Shown here: positions 1 through 11,011 of the stretch, piece by piece | Layout of the letters: each line of letters starts with the position of its first letter | Position numbering within the stretch: the first letter of the stretch is position 1 | Origin: Bacteroidota bacterium | GTDB lineage: Bacteria > Bacteroidota > Ignavibacteria > Palsa-1295 | Direction of reading: 5' to 3' | Assembly: GCA_030706385.1 (NCBI GenBank) | Contig: JAUZOQ010000017.1 | Span: 1-46,110, forward strand | Length of the DNA: 46,110 nucleotides | Made by a program: the position numbers and the translations under genes | Notes under the pieces: generated by a model | Database searches by the model: none | What the model saw: the letters and a program-made list of their open reading frames with translations, nothing else | What the model was told of the DNA's origin: nothing

Positions 1-188
1 AGCAGAACTCCTGCTCCTAATTTATATAGTGCAAGCCGTGCACTTGCCTCATCGCCCGGATCGCCAAGCAGGTGATGCGCGATCTCGCAACCATAGCAGC
101 AATAAAGTTCTTCGGCATGCACGTGCGAAGCTGCCCTTACGGGAAGGCCACAGTGATGACATAGAGCTAAACTGACGGATGCTGACAT
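1..188 (-). CDS. ccoI: CcoI/FixI-type copper-transporting P-type ATPase, N-terminal part (cut by window edge)
   Basis: Only the first 62 residues lie in the window. They begin MSASVSLALCHHCGLPV and continue with EELYCCYGCEIAHHLL. This CxxCG...CCxGC pattern is the Cys-rich metal-binding module at the N terminus of CcoI/FixI-type heavy-metal P-type ATPases, which deliver copper for assembly of cbb3 oxidase. The last visible residues, LALYKLGAGVLL, fit the run into the first membrane region. The gene follows the cbb3 genes on the same strand after 130 bp, which supports the assignment. The ATG at 186-188 is the chosen start. The catalytic DKTGT and CPC motifs are outside the window, so ATPase identity is inferred from the N-terminal domain and context. 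Confidence 0.75.
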   Translation of the reverse strand, partial: MSASVSLALCHHCGLPVRAASHVHAEELYCCYGCEIAHHLLGDPGDEASARLALYKLGAGVL

Positions 189-247
189 TGTTATATCTGT
201 GATGCGATACTCTTCGGCATGGGTGAATCGTAAAGAAAATTGAAGGC

Positions 248-271
248 GGACGGGAGCGGGTGCGCCCGTCC
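248..271 (-). terminator. GC-rich hairpin between cbb3 genes and ccoI
   Basis: GGACGGG (248-254) pairs with CCCGTCC (265-271) around a 10-nt loop. It lies in the 130-bp gap between the small membrane gene ending at 319 and the CcoI start at 188. The minus-strand tail is T-rich but not a clean T-run, so it could be a weak terminator or a processing hairpin. Confidence 0.3.
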
Positions 272-318
272 AACCTTACTTGTGTCTACTTAGCCTCTTC
301 TCCACCCAAAAGAGGCTG

Positions 319-525
319 TTATGGCACAAACTTATGATAGGGCGGTTTCTCCACCCATTGACTTAGATTTGGAAGCAAATATCGTACCGAATACCAAGTT
401 GAGCCAAGAATAAAGCAAACCCATATCACAAGCATCCACCAGGGAAAGCGGCTGCCCGCATACGTGAAGCGATCGGGTATCGGCGAATCCTCCTCGGCAA
501 TATAGAAATTTTTTTCTTCTTCCAT
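319..525 (-). CDS. Small single-span membrane protein of the cbb3 operon (CcoQ/CcoP-N-like)
   Basis: 68 residues with one clear membrane span (about residues 29-46, WWMLVIWVCFILGSTW) followed by a short tail. The segment before the span, PDRFTYAGSRFPWWM, resembles the juxtamembrane pattern of small cbb3 accessory subunits or the N-terminal anchor of CcoP. No haem motif is present. It starts 4 bp downstream of the preceding gene's stop and is last in the oxidase operon. A role as a small structural or assembly subunit of the oxidase is inferred from size and position. I cannot assign it to CcoQ or CcoP with confidence. Confidence 0.65.
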   Translation of the reverse strand: MEEEKNFYIAEEDSPIPDRFTYAGSRFPWWMLVIWVCFILGSTWYSVRYLLPNLSQWVEKPPYHKFVP

Positions 526-529
526 AACT

Positions 530-934
530 TTAGTTTTTCGATATCGGTATATTCATAATATCTTTCAGTGCATCTTGCTCTGAGACTTTCCGATCTTCTT
601 CATCAAGAAGATATTCACGTTCGAATAAGCGGAATTTCGGCCGCTCAATATCTTTGTAATCGCCGCGAAGCACCGTCCATATGAAAAGCAGGAAAAACCC
701 GATCGCAACAAGGACATACATGACAATTGGCGTCACCGCAAATTGAACGATATCATTTCCAGTCTTGAAGATCGAATATGTAAATTCGATGAACTTGAAC
801 GTAAAACCACTTCCGGCGATAATGATAACGCTCCATTGAAAGACGAGAAGAATCTTGTTCTTCCTTTTCGGAGTGTATTGCTGCTCTTTGGGCAGGTCGA
901 CGAGTACAGTTTTATTTTCTTCGATTTGAGTCAT
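530..934 (-). CDS. Two-span membrane protein of the cbb3 operon, unknown function
   Basis: 134 residues. A charged N-terminal tail precedes two hydrophobic spans at about residues 28-50 and 64-88, followed by a charged C-terminal tail (RGDYKDIERPKFRLFEREYLL). No haem or copper ligands stand out. It lies between CcoO (11 bp upstream) and the 68-residue membrane protein (4 bp downstream), so it is very probably co-translated with the oxidase. I do not recognise the family. A lineage-specific accessory or assembly subunit is the likeliest reading. Confidence 0.7.
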   Translation of the reverse strand: MTQIEENKTVLVDLPKEQQYTPKRKNKILLVFQWSVIIIAGSGFTFKFIEFTYSIFKTGNDIVQFAVTPIVMYVLVAIGFFLLFIWTVLRGDYKDIERPKFRLFEREYLLDEEDRKVSEQDALKDIMNIPISKN

Positions 935-945
935 ATGGTACTCCT

Positions 946-1605
946 TTACTGAATACTTGCACGGTTATCTTTCGGTATGCTCTGGATCATTTCGTCCGTC
1001 GAATCCTTTGCCCACGATCCAAGCCACTGCAGATATGCCACAACAGCCAAGCCACGCTTATTTGGATGCTTATCGGCGCTGAAGAACCAGGGGAATTCCG
1101 GCATGACCGAAGAGGGCACGACATTCGTAGGCTTGAAGAGATGCGCCATCTGCCAATCGTTAGAACGGCGTTCGGATTCGCGGAAGAGATCCGGGCCGAC
1201 CCGGCGAGTACCCATCATCTGCGGCATCTGCAGCACATTCTGGTACTCGTCAGCTGTCGAAACCTTACCCCATCTCTGGGGTTCGTTCGAGATAGGACGA
1301 ATCTGCTGCGAATGGCAATGCCAGCATGCTTCGGCAATGTAATTATCCCTGCCAAGAGAGATCGCTTCCTTAAAACTTGCCGCATTGGGTTCTCCATAGT
1401 AGAGCTTGAATTCCTGTGGATAATCAGCAGCAAGTTTGTAGAATGACTTGGGAATATGTTTCGCAAGATCGTCGAGACTTTGCGTGGGAATCTTATTCAT
1501 CATCAGCCACGGAACAAGTCCGGAGCTGACAAAACTAAAAAGAAAGAACGAGAGTCCTGCAACCAGGAACACTGTGCTGAACCGCTCAATAGGTGATTTT
1601 GCCAT
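946..1605 (-). CDS. ccoO: cbb3-type cytochrome c oxidase subunit II (CcoO), monohaem
   Basis: 219 residues. An N-terminal membrane anchor (about residues 12-33) is followed by a periplasmic cytochrome c domain with one haem site, C94-W-H-C97-H98, in the family context CWHCHSQQIRP. The later VMPEFPWFF segment supplies the usual Met and the CcoO-type signature. CcoO carries electrons from the donor cytochrome to CcoN. Length is close to the family norm of about 200. It follows the 214-residue membrane protein by 33 bp and belongs to the operon that starts at 4642. Confidence 0.92.
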   Translation of the reverse strand: MAKSPIERFSTVFLVAGLSFFLFSFVSSGLVPWLMMNKIPTQSLDDLAKHIPKSFYKLAADYPQEFKLYYGEPNAASFKEAISLGRDNYIAEACWHCHSQQIRPISNEPQRWGKVSTADEYQNVLQMPQMMGTRRVGPDLFRESERRSNDWQMAHLFKPTNVVPSSVMPEFPWFFSADKHPNKRGLAVVAYLQWLGSWAKDSTDEMIQSIPKDNRASIQ

Positions 1606-1638
1606 AAAAGATTTTTCTTAAGCTTATGTTCTTCTGTA

Positions 1639-2283
1639 TTATTCTACTACCATTGCCTGGCGCCGATAATCGGTCGCCTCGAAATGTCCCCATTCGCCGA
1701 TGAATACCATCGTTAGTGCAAATACGATATGGGTCACGGCAGCAACCCAGAATGGAATCATCGTGAGGATCCAATTCCCGCCAAAAAGCATTGGCTCAAG
1801 CCACGAAAGAATGCCGTAAAAGTTTACGATCCATATCCCGATTCCGATTGCGACCGCAACGCCAATGCGAGCACGCCTTGTCGACTTTGAAAAATATCGG
1901 TACATCAGTACTTCGAATATTATCCCATAGAATGCACCCGTTACGATATAGAGGATAATGCCAATGATCAGCGTGACATCGGAATCACTTGTCAGAGCCG
2001 AACCGCCCATCGGGAAAGTCATGAAGACTTTGATCAATTCGAACGGGTTCTTGTCGAAAAGAACCGAACCGATGACATTAAAAAACAAGCTGACAATGGC
2101 ACCGATACCACCGAGGATCGAACCTGTTGTGATATGATACCACCAATAGAATGTTTTCGGCGGCCAGCCTTCTTCCGTTTTTACGTTTTCCGAATCCGCA
2201 GTATGTTCGACATCGTGCATCAAAGCGGCCAATTCCGCTTCTAATTCTTCGATCCGCCGCAGCTGTTGTTCGCGTTTAGTCAT
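1639..2283 (-). CDS. Four-span membrane protein between ccoN and ccoO, unknown function
   Basis: 214 residues. An N-terminal coiled-coil-like segment (REQQLRRIEELEAELAAL) is followed by about four hydrophobic spans (roughly residues 50-72, 105-127, 138-160 and 170-195). A few His and Trp residues sit at span edges, but no haem c motif is present. It lies 17 bp after ccoN and 33 bp before ccoO, where most cbb3 operons have no extra gene. I do not recognise the family. Position suggests an added integral subunit or assembly factor of this oxidase. Confidence 0.75.
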   Translation of the reverse strand: MTKREQQLRRIEELEAELAALMHDVEHTADSENVKTEEGWPPKTFYWWYHITTGSILGGIGAIVSLFFNVIGSVLFDKNPFELIKVFMTFPMGGSALTSDSDVTLIIGIILYIVTGAFYGIIFEVLMYRYFSKSTRRARIGVAVAIGIGIWIVNFYGILSWLEPMLFGGNWILTMIPFWVAAVTHIVFALTMVFIGEWGHFEATDYRRQAMVVE

Positions 2284-2300
2284 GATAGTGTTCTCGGCTA

Positions 2301-3758
2301 TTACAGTGCGATGGTTGGATTTGTCATTGATGCAGGGGCAAGTTCATGCTCAAGGTTGAGCATAGGAACTTCGCTTCCAAGTCTTTTTGGGTTCTTTGCT
2401 GTGCGATAGAGATTATAGACCCAAAGCATTTGGCCAAGGACGATCATTGTGCCGGCAAATGTGCGCACCATCCAAAACGGCATCGAAGCAGTAAGCGATT
2501 GCTCCCAGATCTGAAGCGAGCGCCAACTAAAGCCTTGCACGAGTCCGGCAATCGTCAGATCGCCAAACATAATAACAGTGCCGATCGCAGTCAGCCAATA
2601 GTGCCAGGCGTTGAGGCGTAAGCTAAACCATTCGCGACCGGTAACTTTCGGCCAGAGATGAGTCACCACACCGAGCAGCCAGAAACCAAATACTCCAAGC
2701 ATGACTAAGTGGGCATGCGCAACAACCCAATCGGTAAAGTGAATGATCTGCTGAAGCGTGAGTGTCACCTGAAAAGCGCACTGTAGGCATGTGGTGAAGT
2801 ACAGGATCATTCCCGTGTAAAACCACCTCATCGGAATGTTCGTCTTGAGGATCGATCCATTGCCTTTGAGAGTCATGAAAAAATTCACGATCACCGTTGT
2901 GACAACGATCTCTACTGCAATAGTCGATGTTACCGCGCCATACTGGACAAACATGGGGATCGGACTCCAAAGAAAATGATGAACTCCCTGCAGCGGATAG
3001 AAAAATGCCAGGCCCCAGAAGCCGACAAGCGAGAGAGCATGACTATAGATAGGTTTCTTCAGAATGAGCGGCACGAAATAATACATCATACCCCAGCCAA
3101 GAGGAGTGACGAAAAGGCCAACAAGATCATGAATGAAGAGGCCGCCGATCGCAGCGCCTGCAACGCCTGGTGCGAAGAACTGCGGAAGATAATTGCCCAT
3201 GATATAGACAAGCCCCGTCCAGACAAAGGCCGCTGTAAAATACCAGAGTGACACATAGAGCGGCTTTTCTTTGGTCCGAAGAATCGGGACGTAAAAATTG
3301 ACAGTCATCAGGAGCACACCGATCACAACGACGGGATCGATAAAGATAGGAGTCTCCGCCCATTCGACTCCTTGCGCATATCCAAACATTTGTCCGACAA
3401 AGGTCGCAACGAGGATCGTCTGCCATGCCCAAAAAAGAAAGATCGACACGCTTCTCTTCCATACTCGTTCGCCCGTTAGACGCGGCACAGCCCAGTACAA
3501 GCCGCCGAAGAACAGATTGGCAAGAAATCCATACGCAGCCATATTGGTATGGATCATGCGAATCCTGCCGGGAGAGAGAACTTCAATTCCCGGGAAAAGA
3601 TAATTGCGAAGGAATTGTGTCGAGAAGACAAGTCCTGCAAGCAGAGCAAGGAAAAAGAAACTGATTCCGGCGATGAAGTGAGCCTTCACCATCCACTTGT
3701 CTACGAGTGAACTTCCTTCCGATGTTTTTGGCAATGCGCCGACATTTACTATTGACAT
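2301..3758 (-). CDS. ccoN: cbb3-type cytochrome c oxidase catalytic subunit I (CcoN)
   Basis: 485 residues, about 12 membrane spans, normal length for CcoN. The expected ligands can be placed: H70 (RMIHTNMAAYGF) and H350 for low-spin haem b, H348 for haem b3 (HFTDWVVAHAH), and H210 (FIHDLVGLF), H260 and H261 (GVHHFLW) for CuB. Tyr254, six residues before H260, sits where the cross-linked active-site tyrosine of cbb3 enzymes lies. The protein reduces O2 to water with high affinity and pumps protons. It is second in the operon, 26 bp after the dihaem cytochrome gene. Confidence 0.95.
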   Translation of the reverse strand: MSIVNVGALPKTSEGSSLVDKWMVKAHFIAGISFFFLALLAGLVFSTQFLRNYLFPGIEVLSPGRIRMIHTNMAAYGFLANLFFGGLYWAVPRLTGERVWKRSVSIFLFWAWQTILVATFVGQMFGYAQGVEWAETPIFIDPVVVIGVLLMTVNFYVPILRTKEKPLYVSLWYFTAAFVWTGLVYIMGNYLPQFFAPGVAGAAIGGLFIHDLVGLFVTPLGWGMMYYFVPLILKKPIYSHALSLVGFWGLAFFYPLQGVHHFLWSPIPMFVQYGAVTSTIAVEIVVTTVIVNFFMTLKGNGSILKTNIPMRWFYTGMILYFTTCLQCAFQVTLTLQQIIHFTDWVVAHAHLVMLGVFGFWLLGVVTHLWPKVTGREWFSLRLNAWHYWLTAIGTVIMFGDLTIAGLVQGFSWRSLQIWEQSLTASMPFWMVRTFAGTMIVLGQMLWVYNLYRTAKNPKRLGSEVPMLNLEHELAPASMTNPTIAL

Positions 3759-3784
3759 ACGTTAGGCTGTTTGTGTGTAAAAAT

Positions 3785-4642
3785 CTATTTGTGTTTTGTA
3801 GAATCGGTTGCAGCGACTACAGGAATGTTTGCGAGATCTGCTTCCTTGACATTTGTCTTGCCCATAAGAAAGATGACATAGGAGACGAGATGCCAATTCT
3901 CTTCATCAGTAAGGATACCCCCGAATGCAGGCATAGGCGTACCGGCAAGGCCTGTATAGAATGTGCGATAAATATCTTCAATGCGCGAACCGCCTTTTAG
4001 GACTCCTTCGCGAAAGTTGAATGGTTTGATCGGATTATCCTCGGCATCCTTGAGAGCAGCTGCTGAATTTCCGTCGCCAAGCCCTGTTTGTCCATGGCAG
4101 TTTGCGCATCCCATCTTCGCATAGACGGCTTTTCCTTTTGCAGCGGATTCCAGACTGCCGACCCATGTAGGAGGATTCCCGAATGTCAGTGCGTTCGGAG
4201 GAGGAGATGTCTGCCAACGCTCGGAAAACGTTTTGATGTATTCAATGACATTGGCACGATCGGTTTCCGGAAGCATTGCCCAACTCGGCATGGAGCTGCG
4301 CGGAACGCCGCGTAAAAGGGTCCGGTGTAGATCGGCATCGGCTGGAAGAGAGCCCGAAGGCGTCGAGATGAACTTGAACATTGCCCGTGTGAAATTGCGA
4401 GGTTGCACCGAAAGCATTGCACTGGCGGGGCCTTTGCCATCTCCTTTAACTCCATGACAGCCGGAGCAGTATGTTTCATACACTTGCTTGCCGGCATATA
4501 CCTTTGACCATTCGGCATCGCTCACTTTACCGCGTCGAAGGGTATTGATCTTCTTAGCTGTGGATTCTTCTTCAAATGGAGTTTGCTTGCAACTAGTTAG
4601 GCATAGTAGTGCAATACAGAGTGCGGTATATAATCGCGCCAT
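3785..4642 (-). CDS. Dihaem cytochrome c lipoprotein, probable electron donor or CcoP replacement for cbb3
   Basis: About 285 residues from the ATG at 4640-4642. The sequence MARLYTALCIALLCLTSC is a lipoprotein signal ending in the lipobox cysteine. A TTG at 4663 would add seven residues ahead of it and is less likely. Two class I cytochrome c domains follow, with haem sites CSGCH and CANCH. Each has a downstream Met segment (SSMPSWAMLP and TPMPAFGGIL). The gene heads the oxidase operon. No canonical CcoP, which is membrane-anchored and dihaem, is encoded here, so this lipid-anchored protein may take its role. That is inference from order and haem number. Confidence 0.85.
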   Translation of the reverse strand: MARLYTALCIALLCLTSCKQTPFEEESTAKKINTLRRGKVSDAEWSKVYAGKQVYETYCSGCHGVKGDGKGPASAMLSVQPRNFTRAMFKFISTPSGSLPADADLHRTLLRGVPRSSMPSWAMLPETDRANVIEYIKTFSERWQTSPPPNALTFGNPPTWVGSLESAAKGKAVYAKMGCANCHGQTGLGDGNSAAALKDAEDNPIKPFNFREGVLKGGSRIEDIYRTFYTGLAGTPMPAFGGILTDEENWHLVSYVIFLMGKTNVKEADLANIPVVAATDSTKHK

Positions 4643-4782
4643 GGTATGGGTGGATAAAATCAATAAGATTTAGTAAAATGCCCCCCAACTCCGAGGGCAC
4701 GACAGAAGTAATATTGTTAATCGGGAATTCTTGTCTCCAAATTATATGCCAAAGCCCAGAAAATGTCAAATTAGCAAAAAAC

Positions 4783-4797
4783 TTGACGATTAATCAA
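4783..4797. promoter_or_regulatory. Inverted repeat TTGAC-N5-ATCAA before the cbb3 operon
   Basis: The sequence TTGACGATTAATCAA resembles an FNR/CRP-family half-site pair. The spacing is five, giving 15 bp, where FNR boxes have four. It is 140 bp upstream of the first cbb3-operon gene and 7 bp from the GTAA-N7-TTAC palindrome. It could be a second factor's site. The family is not determined. Confidence 0.35.
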
Positions 4798-4804
4798 GGT
4801 AACC

Positions 4805-4819
4805 GTAAGAAAATCTTAC
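4805..4819. promoter_or_regulatory. GTAA-N7-TTAC operator, copy A (cbb3 operon)
   Basis: The sequence GTAAGAAAATCTTAC is a perfect 6-bp-arm palindrome about a 3-bp centre. It lies about 170 bp upstream of the dihaem cytochrome start at 4642. It matches four other operon-leading regions in length and consensus, which makes chance unlikely. Confidence 0.6.
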
Positions 4820-4846
4820 TGGCATTAATTTTTTTTTTTCCGCTCG

Positions 4847-6217
4847 CTATAATGTCTTTGAAAAAACGGGTATTGTTGTCACAGCTGCCTTCAGGTAGGC
4901 ATCGAAACACATTGCAATATTTCTCAGAAAATATCTACCCTTTTCCGTGATCAGGAGCGTCGCTGGTGTATCAATCACCATTCCATCGGATTCCAACTCT
5001 CCGAGAGCATCAAGAGAAGAAGAAAAGTAGACGTCAAAATCAATATCGAACAATTGATTGATCGCAACTTTGTCGATCTTCAGGTCGCACATCAGGCGCA
5101 TGATAACTTCTTCGCGAATTCTATCATCGGCCGTCATTTCCAGACCCGATACGACAGGGAATTGGCCCTTATCGATCTTTTCATAGTATGTGGGCAAGCT
5201 CTTAGCATTTTGGGTAAATGTTGTTCCAATATGACTTATTGCACTCATACCGAGCCCAACGAGATCGCAGCCTGCGAGAGTTGAGTAGCCCTGGAAATTG
5301 CGTTGCAAGGTGCCTGCAGCCCGTGCTTTTGAAAGTTCATCACCGGGCTTTGCAAAATGATCCATGCCGATGTATTCATATCCATGCTCGAGAAATGTAT
5401 TCGTCGCATCGGTAAAGAGTAAGAGCTTCTCCTGCGATTCAGGAAGATCCTCGATGTGAATGAGCTTCTGGTGAGGTTTTAACCACGGAACATAGGCGAA
5501 ATTATACAGAGCCAGGCGATCAGGTTCAAAAAGAAGAACTCTCTCTAGGGTCTTCTTGAAGGATTCTCTGGTCTGCATAGGCAGCCCATAAATAAGATCG
5601 ATATTGATACTATCGAAACCGCATCTTCTGCACCAATCGATCACTTGCCGGGTAACGGATTCCGGCTGAAGTCTATTGATCGCTTTTTGCACCTTCTCAT
5701 CGATATCCTGAACTCCGATGCTTGCGCGGCGGAATCCCACATCGGCAAGTGCCTGGATATGATCCCGGGTTACTTCACGCGGATCGATCTCAACGCTGAT
5801 CTCAGCATTCTTCGCGATCCGGAAGTATTTGTGAATAGCTTCTCCGAGCCTTCTGATCTCGGATGGGAGTAAATGGGTTGGAGTACCTCCACCCCAATGT
5901 ACCTGCACGACATTTCTATCGCCGATCACTGTGCTGGTCATCTTGATCTCTTGCTCGAGATAGTCGAGATATTCGGCGATGCGATCACGATTATTCGAAA
6001 TGAGCATCGTACACCCGCAGAAATAGCAAAGCGTATCGCAGAAAGGAAGATGAAAATACAGGGAGATATCCTCACCTGCGCGTTCCAAGCTCAGGAGCCT
6101 GGCATCGGATGAATAATTTTTTTTGAATGCCGGAGCCGTTGGGTAGCTGGTATACCGCGGTCCGGGCTTGCTGTACTTTTGCAGCAGAGGTAGAAGCTCG
6201 ACAATATTGTTTGGCAT
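4847..6217 (-). CDS. hemN: Oxygen-independent coproporphyrinogen III oxidase (HemN)
   Basis: 456 residues, the normal length for bacterial HemN. The radical-SAM motif YFHLPFCDTLCYFCGC gives CxxxCxxC plus the extra Cys typical of HemN. PGPRYTSYPTAP near the N terminus and VHWGGGTPT are family signatures. The enzyme converts coproporphyrinogen III to protoporphyrinogen IX without O2, a haem-synthesis step that the many cytochromes here would demand at low oxygen. It follows the tryptophanase gene by 14 bp and is last in the unit that starts with RIC at 9777. Confidence 0.95.
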   Translation of the reverse strand: MPNNIVELLPLLQKYSKPGPRYTSYPTAPAFKKNYSSDARLLSLERAGEDISLYFHLPFCDTLCYFCGCTMLISNNRDRIAEYLDYLEQEIKMTSTVIGDRNVVQVHWGGGTPTHLLPSEIRRLGEAIHKYFRIAKNAEISVEIDPREVTRDHIQALADVGFRRASIGVQDIDEKVQKAINRLQPESVTRQVIDWCRRCGFDSINIDLIYGLPMQTRESFKKTLERVLLFEPDRLALYNFAYVPWLKPHQKLIHIEDLPESQEKLLLFTDATNTFLEHGYEYIGMDHFAKPGDELSKARAAGTLQRNFQGYSTLAGCDLVGLGMSAISHIGTTFTQNAKSLPTYYEKIDKGQFPVVSGLEMTADDRIREEVIMRLMCDLKIDKVAINQLFDIDFDVYFSSSLDALGELESDGMVIDTPATLLITEKGRYFLRNIAMCFDAYLKAAVTTIPVFSKTL

Positions 6218-6231
6218 GGGTGAATTCCTCC

Positions 6232-9777
<3,546 letters not shown>

Positions 9778-9855
9778 TTCTATCGCTAATCCTCTCCTTT
9801 CTTAGTTACCTCCAACTTACATGCCAAAAAGAAAAACGTCGAAATTAGGTCAGAA

Positions 9856-9869
9856 TGAGACATTTCTCA
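9856..9869. promoter_or_regulatory. Dyad TGAGA-N4-TCTCA upstream of RIC
   Basis: The sequence TGAGACATTTCTCA is a 14-bp inverted repeat with the 5-4-5 geometry of CRP/FNR-family sites, though the bases differ from FNR or CRP consensus. It lies 80 bp upstream of the RIC start and 10 bp from the shared palindrome. It was seen only once, so it is tentative. Confidence 0.3.
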
Positions 9870-9878
9870 GACGAAAGT

Positions 9879-9893
9879 GTAAATAAACTTTAC
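9879..9893. promoter_or_regulatory. GTAA-N7-TTAC operator, copy B (RIC operon)
   Basis: The sequence GTAAATAAACTTTAC has 5-bp arms GTAAA/TTTAC. It is about 110 bp upstream of the RIC start and shares length and outer bases with the copies before the cytochrome operons. The flanks AGTG and GATG also resemble copies D and C. Confidence 0.55.
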
Positions 9894-10025
9894 GATGAAT
9901 CACTTTTCTTTTCGAATCCTATCTTATTGTGCGAAGCGCTCTGTGTATTTTGTATAAGAAAACATCTGCGGATTTTCAGCCATTTTCAGGCTGCCGCTAG
10001 GGGTGGATAGGGCAAATATGTTTGC

Positions 10026-10367
10026 TTAGAGAGCGGTATTGGCTTGTCGGATATGTTCGATCCCGACTTCCTCGATCGCGTCGACGATCATAGGATAGTA
10101 TCGGTCCAGCGGACACTCAACCTGATTGCGATCATCGCAATTCTCCGGAGCGCCGTACGAGCAATTCTCGCAGACGTTTTCGCGAAGTCCGGCCACATAG
10201 TCTTCATAGCGATTGCTTTTTGTCGCAAGAATAGATTTCACGATCCTGTCGTAGTTCGATTCGATCGTGCATTCTCTTGCCGAGCTGATCCGGCAATTTC
10301 CTTGGCTATCTGCATCGATGCAATGCGTGCAGACTCTCTCTTTGATTGCTTCAAGATATTTGTCCAT
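10026..10367 (-). CDS. Small eight-cysteine protein, copy 1 (last gene of the octahaem bc operon)
   Basis: 113 residues, no signal peptide and no membrane span, so probably cytoplasmic. Two internally similar Cys quartets occur, C13-x2-C16-x8-C25-x7-C33 and C66-x2-C69-x7-C77-x7-C85, separated by a helix-like linker. The spacing is unlike 2[4Fe-4S] ferredoxins or rubredoxin. Zn or Fe-S binding is possible but unproven. A strong Shine-Dalgarno (GGAGGAGG) precedes the ATG at 10367. A copy about 90% identical closes the second bc operon at 19160-19504. I do not know its function. Position suggests maturation or control of bc complexes. Confidence 0.85.
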   Translation of the reverse strand: MDKYLEAIKERVCTHCIDADSQGNCRISSARECTIESNYDRIVKSILATKSNRYEDYVAGLRENVCENCSYGAPENCDDRNQVECPLDRYYPMIVDAIEEVGIEHIRQANTAL

Positions 10368-10432
10368 GATTTACCTCCTCCATTAAATGAAATGTAAAAT
10401 GCATTTCTATATATCTTTTTGCATAAAATTTT

Positions 10433-11008
10433 TTACTGCTTCTTTGCCGAATCTGCCGGCATGAACGTGCGAACATAAGCAGCAACATAGGCAATATCAT
10501 CCTTTCCCAATGTCCATCCATACGGCGGCATTGAGGGTGACTTGTTCGTACCACGGCCGCCATCGCGGATGATTTGGATCAAACGATCGTCTGAAAACTC
10601 ACTTAAATAATGCTGCTCGGTAAGATCGCGGGGTTTTGGATCCAAGTTATACGTATTAAAGCCATCGGCCTTTCCTTCGGCGCCATGGCAGACCGCACAA
10701 TATTTCGAATAGACATATTGCCCCTGGTGTTGCTCGTAGCTCAAAGTGGGCGGGGGGTGAGCGGCCAAGGAATCTGCGATGCGCAGCGAATCGCGCTTCG
10801 CCGCCAGGGAATCGTTGCTTGCGGAAGTGGAATCGTTGCCAGTACTCGCAGAGTCTTTTGCAGCACCCGTCGAATCTTTCGTTACGGTCAGAGAATCCTT
10901 CGCGGATCTCCCTTTTGGCTTATCGGCATTCCGCTTATTTTCACAGCCTGCTGAAAGCAACACTGCACAGGCAGCAACGAGGAGAAGGTATGATATTCTG
11001 TATTGCAT
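10433..11008 (-). CDS. Monohaem cytochrome c lipoprotein with Asp/Ser/Lys-repeat linker
   Basis: 191 residues. The signal peptide ends in the lipobox LLSAGC. A low-complexity linker of about 55 residues follows, built on imperfect KDS and NDS repeats, then a class I cytochrome c domain with CAVCH and a Met-containing PSMPPYGW segment. It lies 3 bp after the octahaem gene and 65 bp before the Cys-rich gene. The likely role is a membrane-tethered electron carrier from the bc complex, with the flexible linker letting the haem domain reach partners. This is inferred from architecture. Confidence 0.88.
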   Translation of the reverse strand: MQYRISYLLLVAACAVLLSAGCENKRNADKPKGRSAKDSLTVTKDSTGAAKDSASTGNDSTSASNDSLAAKRDSLRIADSLAAHPPPTLSYEQHQGQYVYSKYCAVCHGAEGKADGFNTYNLDPKPRDLTEQHYLSEFSDDRLIQIIRDGGRGTNKSPSMPPYGWTLGKDDIAYVAAYVRTFMPADSAKKQ

Positions 11009-11011
11009 GAT

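Noticed and set aside
230-244. Further copy of the shared palindrome before ccoI (GTAAAGAAAATTGAA)
   Set aside because: Only the left arm matches; the right arm is lost.
4783-4797. Canonical FNR box
   Set aside because: Half-sites TTGAC and ATCAA fit, but the spacing is five where FNR needs four. Kept only as a tentative site.
10026-10367. Ferredoxin identity for the Cys-rich proteins
   Set aside because: The spacing C-x2-C-x8-C-x7-C is not the CxxCxxCxxxC of [4Fe-4S] ferredoxins.
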